Source: Stappia sp. ES.058
Lineage (GTDB): Bacteria; Pseudomonadota; Alphaproteobacteria; Rhizobiales; Stappiaceae
Direction: 5' to 3'
Assembly (NCBI RefSeq): GCF_900105595.1
Contig: NZ_LT629784.1
Location: 2,790,001 to 2,854,000, forward strand
Length of the DNA stretch: 64,000 nucleotides
Below are positions 60,396 to 64,000 of the stretch, piece by piece (position 1 is the first letter of the stretch; each line of letters begins with the position of its first letter). Below the pieces are notes generated by a model. It saw nothing but the letters and a program-made list of their open reading frames with translations. It had not been told where the DNA came from and made no database searches. A program made the translations under genes and the position numbers.

Positions 60396-61264
60396 GCGAC
60401 GACCTCGTCTTCAACGAGACGCTCCACCCCGGCGTCGAGGTCAAGTACCGCTGCGACAAGGTGCTCTATCAGGATCGCTCCGAACACCAGGACCTGGTTC
60501 TCTTCGAGAACCCGGTCTTCGGCAAGGTCCTGATGCTCGACGGCATCACCCAGGTGACGACCGCGGACGAATTCATCTACCACGAGATGATGGCGCATGT
60601 GCCGATCCTGGCGCATGGCGCGGCAACCGAGGTGCTGATCGTCGGCGGCGGCGACTGCGGCATGGCCGAGGAGGCGCTCAAGCATCCCGGCATCGAGCGG
60701 CTGACCCAGGTCGAGATCGACGATGCGGTGGTGGATTTCTCCAGGGAGCATTTCGCCGAGTTCAATGCCGCCGTCTTCCAGGACGAGCGGTTCGATCTGG
60801 TGATCGCCGACGGCGCGCGCTTCGTCGCCGAGACCGACCGCCGCTTCGACGTGGTGATGATCGATTCCACCGATCCTATGGGGCCGGGTGCCGTGCTCTT
60901 TACCGAGGAATTCTACCGCGCGGTGCATCGCTGCCTGAAACCCGGCGGCGTGCTGGTCACGCAAAATGGCGTGCCCTTCCTGCAGCGCGACGAACTGGTG
61001 ACCTCGATCCGGCACTTTTCGAAGATCTACACGGATGCCTACGCCTATGTCGCGGCCATCCCGACCTATTTCGGCGGCCATATGGCGCTCGGCTGGGCCA
61101 CCGACAATCCGGATCTGCGCAAGGTCTGCGTGGAGGAACTGACCCGTCGTTTCGACGCGGCCGGCTTCGACACGCGCTACTACACCCCCGAGGTGCATGC
61201 AGCCGCTTTCGCCCTCCCCCGCTTCATTCTTGATGCGGTGAAGGACGGATGCAATTCCGGCTGA
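60392..61264 (+). CDS. speE: Spermidine synthase
   Basis: Aminopropyltransferase of 290 residues using decarboxylated SAM from SpeD. Motifs include VLYQDRSEHQDLVLFENP, LMLDGITQVTTADEFIYHEM, the cofactor-binding VLIVGGGDCGMAEEALKHPG, and the catalytic stretch VVMIDSTDPMGPGAVLFTEE. The ATG overlaps the speD TGA (ATGA) and is preceded by AAGGAGG, so the two are co-translated. A strong terminator follows about 30 bases later. Confidence 0.96.
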   Translation: MSDDLVFNETLHPGVEVKYRCDKVLYQDRSEHQDLVLFENPVFGKVLMLDGITQVTTADEFIYHEMMAHVPILAHGAATEVLIVGGGDCGMAEEALKHPGIERLTQVEIDDAVVDFSREHFAEFNAAVFQDERFDLVIADGARFVAETDRRFDVVMIDSTDPMGPGAVLFTEEFYRAVHRCLKPGGVLVTQNGVPFLQRDELVTSIRHFSKIYTDAYAYVAAIPTYFGGHMALGWATDNPDLRKVCVEELTRRFDAAGFDTRYYTPEVHAAAFALPRFILDAVKDGCNSG

Positions 61265-61285
61265 GCAGATCCGACGAACGCATAA

Positions 61286-61329
61286 AAAGCAACATCAGGG
61301 CGGCAGCAATGCCGCCCTTTTCTTTTGCC
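61286..61329. repeat. Direct repeat, left copy (contains speE terminator)
   Basis: A 44-base segment matching 62207-62250 at 41 positions, with the last 34 bases (61296-61329) identical. The pair flanks the toxin-antitoxin genes. Confidence 0.9.
61297..61326 (+). terminator. Rho-independent terminator of speDE
   Basis: AGGGCGGCA and TGCCGCCCT form a perfect 9-bp stem closed by a GCAA tetraloop and followed by TTTCTTTT. GNRA-type loop and T run make it strong. Confidence 0.92.
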
Positions 61330-61446
61330 TCGCCCTGAAGCAATACTACCCAAGGTCGCGCACCTGAGTTCGGCACACCCAGCCGAATGCGCGTGCGAAG
61401 TTTGCCCGCCGGGCGATGCGACCTGTCGCAGAACGAATTGATTTTT

Positions 61447-61464
61447 TATACTTAAATGAGTATA
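61447..61464. promoter_or_regulatory. Probable operator of the toxin-antitoxin pair
   Basis: TATACT-N6-AGTATA is a perfect 6-bp dyad 17 bases before the toxin start, in an AT-rich stretch that probably also holds the -10 box. Dyads of this kind are usual autoregulatory sites of XRE antitoxins. Confidence 0.7.
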
Positions 61465-61480
61465 TTTTCAGGGTCGAAGC

Positions 61481-61825
61481 ATGAAACCATGCCGATGGGT
61501 CGGTGACTCACAGGAGAAAATGCGGACTTTCCCGCCCGAAGTGAAACGCGATATGGGCACCGCCTTGAGATATGCCCAATCCGGCTTGAAGGCGGGGAGC
61601 GCAAAACCGCTCAAGGGATTTGGGTCCGGTGTTCTTGAAATCGTGGACAATCACGATGGCGACACCTATCGCTGCATTTATCTGCTTCGCCTGAAGGGCA
61701 TCGTCTATGTACTTCATGCATTCCAGAAGAAGTCGAAAACCGGCATCAAGACATCCAGACAAGACCTTGATCTGATCAAATCCCGCATCAAGCTGGCCGA
61801 AGCGGATTACAAGAGAGACAAGTGA
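61481..61825 (+). CDS. RelE/HigB-type toxin (phage-derived Gp49-like family)
   Basis: A 114-residue basic protein of the type II toxin family related to HigB. Its pattern KPCRWVGDSQEKMRTFPPEV, DMGTALRYAQSGLKAG, AKPLKGFGSGVLEIVDNHDG and YVLHAFQKKSKTGIKT is typical. Such toxins are ribosome-dependent mRNA endonucleases. The start matches family alignments, with AGGG upstream. The toxin gene precedes the antitoxin gene, as in higBA systems, with one base between them. Confidence 0.88.
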   Translation: MKPCRWVGDSQEKMRTFPPEVKRDMGTALRYAQSGLKAGSAKPLKGFGSGVLEIVDNHDGDTYRCIYLLRLKGIVYVLHAFQKKSKTGIKTSRQDLDLIKSRIKLAEADYKRDK

Positions 61826-61826
61826 C

Positions 61827-62174
61827 ATGAACGAGAACGTTGTCGAAGGAAGCGGAAATGTCTTCGCTGACCTTGGCCTGGAGGATGCCGGGGAACTCGA
61901 CTTCAAGGCCGCCCTCGCGATCCAGGTGGCATCGATTGTCAAACACCGTCATCTTACCCAGCGCGAGGCAGGCGAGATCCTCGGAATTCCACAATCGCAT
62001 GTCTCGAAGATCCTGAACGGAAAGCTCGAGGGCATCACCTCGGACAGGCTGATCCGCATGCTCTTGAAGCTTGGACGCGACATCGACATCGTGATCAAGA
62101 AGAAGCGGACACCGGCCGAACACGGTCGTCTCGCCATTGCCAGCGCGCGGAAACGGGTTCATGTCGCCGCGTAA
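61827..62174 (+). CDS. XRE-family antitoxin (HigA-like)
   Basis: A 115-residue helix-turn-helix protein partner of the preceding toxin. The DNA-binding domain is IVKHRHLTQREAGEILGIPQ then SHVSKILNGKLEGITSDRLI, typical of the HTH_37 antitoxin group. The N-terminal 40 residues probably contact the toxin. A copy of the speE terminator follows the stop by about 40 bases. Confidence 0.9.
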   Translation: MNENVVEGSGNVFADLGLEDAGELDFKAALAIQVASIVKHRHLTQREAGEILGIPQSHVSKILNGKLEGITSDRLIRMLLKLGRDIDIVIKKKRTPAEHGRLAIASARKRVHVAA

Positions 62175-62206
62175 CGTGGCGCGTTCAGCCTCGGCCGGGA
62201 TGCAGG

Positions 62207-62250
62207 AAAGCGATAGCAGGGCGGCAGCAATGCCGCCCTTTTCTTTTGCC
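62207..62250. repeat. Direct repeat, right copy
   Basis: Second copy of the segment at 61286-61329 (41 of 44 bases identical, 34 consecutive), displaced by 921 bases. It lies just after the antitoxin gene. Confidence 0.9.
62218..62247 (+). terminator. Rho-independent terminator of the toxin-antitoxin operon
   Basis: The same 9-bp stem, GCAA loop and T-rich tail as the speDE terminator, now closing the toxin-antitoxin transcript. Confidence 0.9.
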
Positions 62251-62285
62251 GCCCTTTTTCGTGTCTGTGCCGTATCGGACCGGGG

Positions 62286-63383
62286 TCAGTCGCGTGCTTC
62301 CAGCCAGATCCGCATCGCATCGCGATCACCGGAGACCACGCCCTCCGCCACGCAGCGCCCGACCGCCGCGCCGAACTTGTAGCCATGCCCCGAGCAGGCC
62401 GAGACGATGGTGGCGCGCGGAGCGATCTCGGCAAAAAAGTGCTCGTCGCGGGTGAACGTATAGGCGCAGGTCACCACATCGCTGACCCGGTAGTCGGCGA
62501 TGCGCGCGAACGGCGGGCCGAACAGGTCGCGCAGCCGCTCGCCCTCGCCCGGTTCCGGCACCCGCCGGTCATCCGCCTTGCATGGCACCTTGTGAATGCC
62601 CGCGCCGACCTTCAGCCCCGTCCCCGCCACCGGCGGCAGCACGTAGCCGTCGACCGTGCCGCCGACGTCGAGGATCGCGGGCGCCGCTTCCCAGGCCGCG
62701 CGCAGATCCTCCGGCGGATCGAGATAGGCGACCGCCGTGCGGTAGCTCGTCAGCGAGGCGGCAAGGGCTGGAAACAGCCCGAGCACCCAGGCCCCGGCCG
62801 TGACGACGACGTGATCGGCGGCAAGCTCTTCACCGCTTGCAAGCGTCACCCGGGCCTTGTCCGCATCCACCGCCGCAACGCGGGCGTTTTCGCGCACATC
62901 CGCGCCCGAACGCCGGAGCCAGTCGCGGACCCCGGCCGCGATCCTTTGGCACAGGAGCACGCCCCCCTCCGGGCTGAAGGCCGCGCTGTGGATCGCGGTC
63001 GAATCGAGAAAGGGATAGCGTTCGGCTGCCTCCGCCGGCGAGAAATCCTCGACCGGAAAGCCGCCGTCTACCAGCCCCTGGCGATAATCGACCGCCTCGT
63101 CGCGGCCGGTCTGCGAGACGATCAGGAAGCCGGTGTCGACCAGATGCTTGGCGCCGAGGTCGTCCCACAGCGCGTCCCAGGCGTCGAAGGCAGCGCCGAT
63201 GCGGCGCTGATAGCCGGTTTGCCCGCCATAGGCGCGGCGGATGATGCGGTGCTGGTCGCCCGACGCCGACAACGGATTGGGGATCGGCCCCTGTTCCAGC
63301 AGCGTGACCTCGACGCCCTTTTTCGCCAGCGCCCATGCGGTGGCGAGACCGGAAATCCCGGCGCCCACGACGATCACGTTCAT
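62286..63383 (-). CDS. FAD-dependent oxidoreductase (DAO family, sarcosine-oxidase-like)
   Basis: Flavoprotein of 365 residues starting MNVIVVGAGISGLATAWALA, a Rossmann FAD motif at the extreme N-terminus. Further features are SGDQHRIIRRAYGGQTGYQ, GGVLLCQRIAAGVRDWL and VSACSGHGYKFGAAVGRCVA near the C-terminus, where monomeric sarcosine and N-methyl-amino-acid oxidases bind FAD covalently through a Cys elsewhere. It is divergent from a DMSP-lyase-like gene. The substrate is unknown. GAAGGA and AGGG lie upstream of the ATG; a longer in-frame start is unsupported. Confidence 0.86.
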   Translation of the reverse strand: MNVIVVGAGISGLATAWALAKKGVEVTLLEQGPIPNPLSASGDQHRIIRRAYGGQTGYQRRIGAAFDAWDALWDDLGAKHLVDTGFLIVSQTGRDEAVDYRQGLVDGGFPVEDFSPAEAAERYPFLDSTAIHSAAFSPEGGVLLCQRIAAGVRDWLRRSGADVRENARVAAVDADKARVTLASGEELAADHVVVTAGAWVLGLFPALAASLTSYRTAVAYLDPPEDLRAAWEAAPAILDVGGTVDGYVLPPVAGTGLKVGAGIHKVPCKADDRRVPEPGEGERLRDLFGPPFARIADYRVSDVVTCAYTFTRDEHFFAEIAPRATIVSACSGHGYKFGAAVGRCVAEGVVSGDRDAMRIWLEARD

Positions 63384-63564
63384 CCCTGCCGTCCTTCCTT
63401 GAAACCCCGCGTGCGAACCCGTGTCGAGCCTATGCCCGCAACACCCCCGCCGATAGCCGGGGAGCGCTCGAAACTCTCGCTTGCCCACAGTCGATTGTCG
63501 CGGCACCGTAAGCGTCACCACAGCCGTCGGGATGGCCCGTCCGGTTCCTTGGAGCATCGCCGAC

Positions 63565-64000
63565 ATGAGCGAGACCACTCTCTCCCGGATTCCCGATCTC
63601 GGCTATCTGCTGCGGGAATACTATGAGCTCTACCGGCATATGTCGTCGGGCGGCAGCGACAAGATCCGCGCCCATCAGCGCGGCGTGCGCGAGGCGATCA
63701 GCCGCGTTCTCAAGGCCAACGGCGCGGTGCGCTTCGGCGAGCCGGCGCAAAAGCCCGTCACCGCCCATTTGAAACGCGCGCTCGACGAAGGCCGGCTGGA
63801 GCGCACCGCGACCTTCATCCGCGCGGTGGAATCGATCTCGCCGCAACTGGTGTGGCAATACGGCTACGAGAAGATCCCGAAAGGTCTGGAGCGAACCTTC
63901 GCCTATGCGGAAGTCTGCGGGCCGAACGGGCCGGTGCTCACAAACGAGGTGATCCTCGGCCTGGTGCTCTTTGCGCCGGGCTGCACCTATCCGGCGCATG
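63565..64000 (+). CDS. dddL: Dimethylsulfoniopropionate lyase family protein (DddL-like), 5' part
   Basis: The first 145 residues of a protein cut by the window edge. LGYLLREYYELYRHMSSGGS, IRAHQRGVREAISRVLKANG, LVWQYGYEKIPKGLERTFAY and LGLVLFAPGCTYPAH match, from memory, the N-terminal half of cupin-type DMSP lyases of the DddL group, which cleave DMSP to dimethyl sulfide and acrylate. YPAH would be the start of the first metal-binding motif; the remaining ligands are outside the window. TTGGAG lies about 10 bases before the ATG. Confidence 0.72.
   Translation, partial: MSETTLSRIPDLGYLLREYYELYRHMSSGGSDKIRAHQRGVREAISRVLKANGAVRFGEPAQKPVTAHLKRALDEGRLERTATFIRAVESISPQLVWQYGYEKIPKGLERTFAYAEVCGPNGPVLTNEVILGLVLFAPGCTYPAH

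Noticed and set aside
61286..62250. Direct repeats as a minimal CRISPR array or insertion-sequence ends
   Set aside because: Only two copies, 921 bases apart, each containing a terminator hairpin; no spacer pattern, no transposase, no terminal inverted repeats.

Overview
The window looks like chromosomal DNA of a high-GC alphaproteobacterium of the Hyphomicrobiales (Rhizobiales), most likely a marine Stappia/Labrenzia-type organism. The evidence is the division cluster order mraZ-rsmH-ftsL-ftsI, two BA14K-family proteins, two DUF2336 proteins, an ArsR-methyltransferase/metF/metH operon, a TRAP transporter, and a DMSP-lyase-like gene running off the right edge. The genus is inference. There are no phage structural genes, no insertion sequences and no CRISPR array. 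Coding density is high, and most long ORFs opposite real genes are antisense shadows.

Layout. 1-3.7 kb: start of the division/cell-wall cluster on the minus strand with a candidate promoter, a leader hairpin and an incomplete ftsI. 4.0-4.4 kb: RNase P RNA, whose candidate promoter lies inside the end of the next gene. 4.4-7.4 kb: a MocR-type regulator divergent from two FMN-binding split-barrel proteins. 7.4-11.2 kb: cell-wall enzymes (lytic transglycosylase, amidase), a TerB/J-domain protein and fumarase. 11.4-13.6 kb: membrane-bound GGDEF-EAL protein. 13.6-23.3 kb: a catabolic island with a MarR-type regulator, an Asp/Glu/hydantoin racemase-family protein, a D-amino-acid-oxidase-like flavoprotein, a three-gene TRAP transporter and a fused HyuA-HyuB oxoprolinase. 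A near-identical 15-bp motif lies in front of both divergent and downstream units. 23.6-33.6 kb: chemoreceptor, Sel1-repeat protein, MAPEG, hydrolase, HugZ-like protein, tandem BA14K genes, polyphosphate kinase 2 and an amidase.

33.6-42 kb: DUF2336 protein, a 27-residue membrane peptide, azoreductase, and the methionine operon metH-metF-(ArsR+methyltransferase), with a perfect 18-bp palindrome just before the first gene. 42-50 kb: a small secreted unknown, a large MscS-type channel, a second DUF2336 protein, trmO, a truncated acyltransferase remnant, oxyR, a LuxR-type regulator, DUF2293 and MOSC proteins. 50-57 kb: ettA, a small lipoprotein, tRNA-Arg(CCT), a PAS-GGDEF-EAL protein and a CAT-anticodon tRNA that looks like tRNA-Ile2. 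57-64 kb: PerM-type permease, SIMPL protein, GNAT, speD-speE, a RelE/HigB-XRE toxin-antitoxin pair sitting between two copies of the speE terminator, a FAD oxidoreductase, and the 5' part of a dddL-like gene.

Functional themes are one-carbon and SAM use (metH, metF, speD, speE, rsmH, trmO), uptake and breakdown of an amino-acid-like substrate, c-di-GMP signalling (two bifunctional proteins), and envelope growth. The most unusual non-coding signals are the shared motif of the catabolic island, the rnpB promoter that uses a stop codon as its -10 element, two long inverted repeats with ATTGCA/TGCAAT cores, and the duplicated terminator around the toxin-antitoxin pair.
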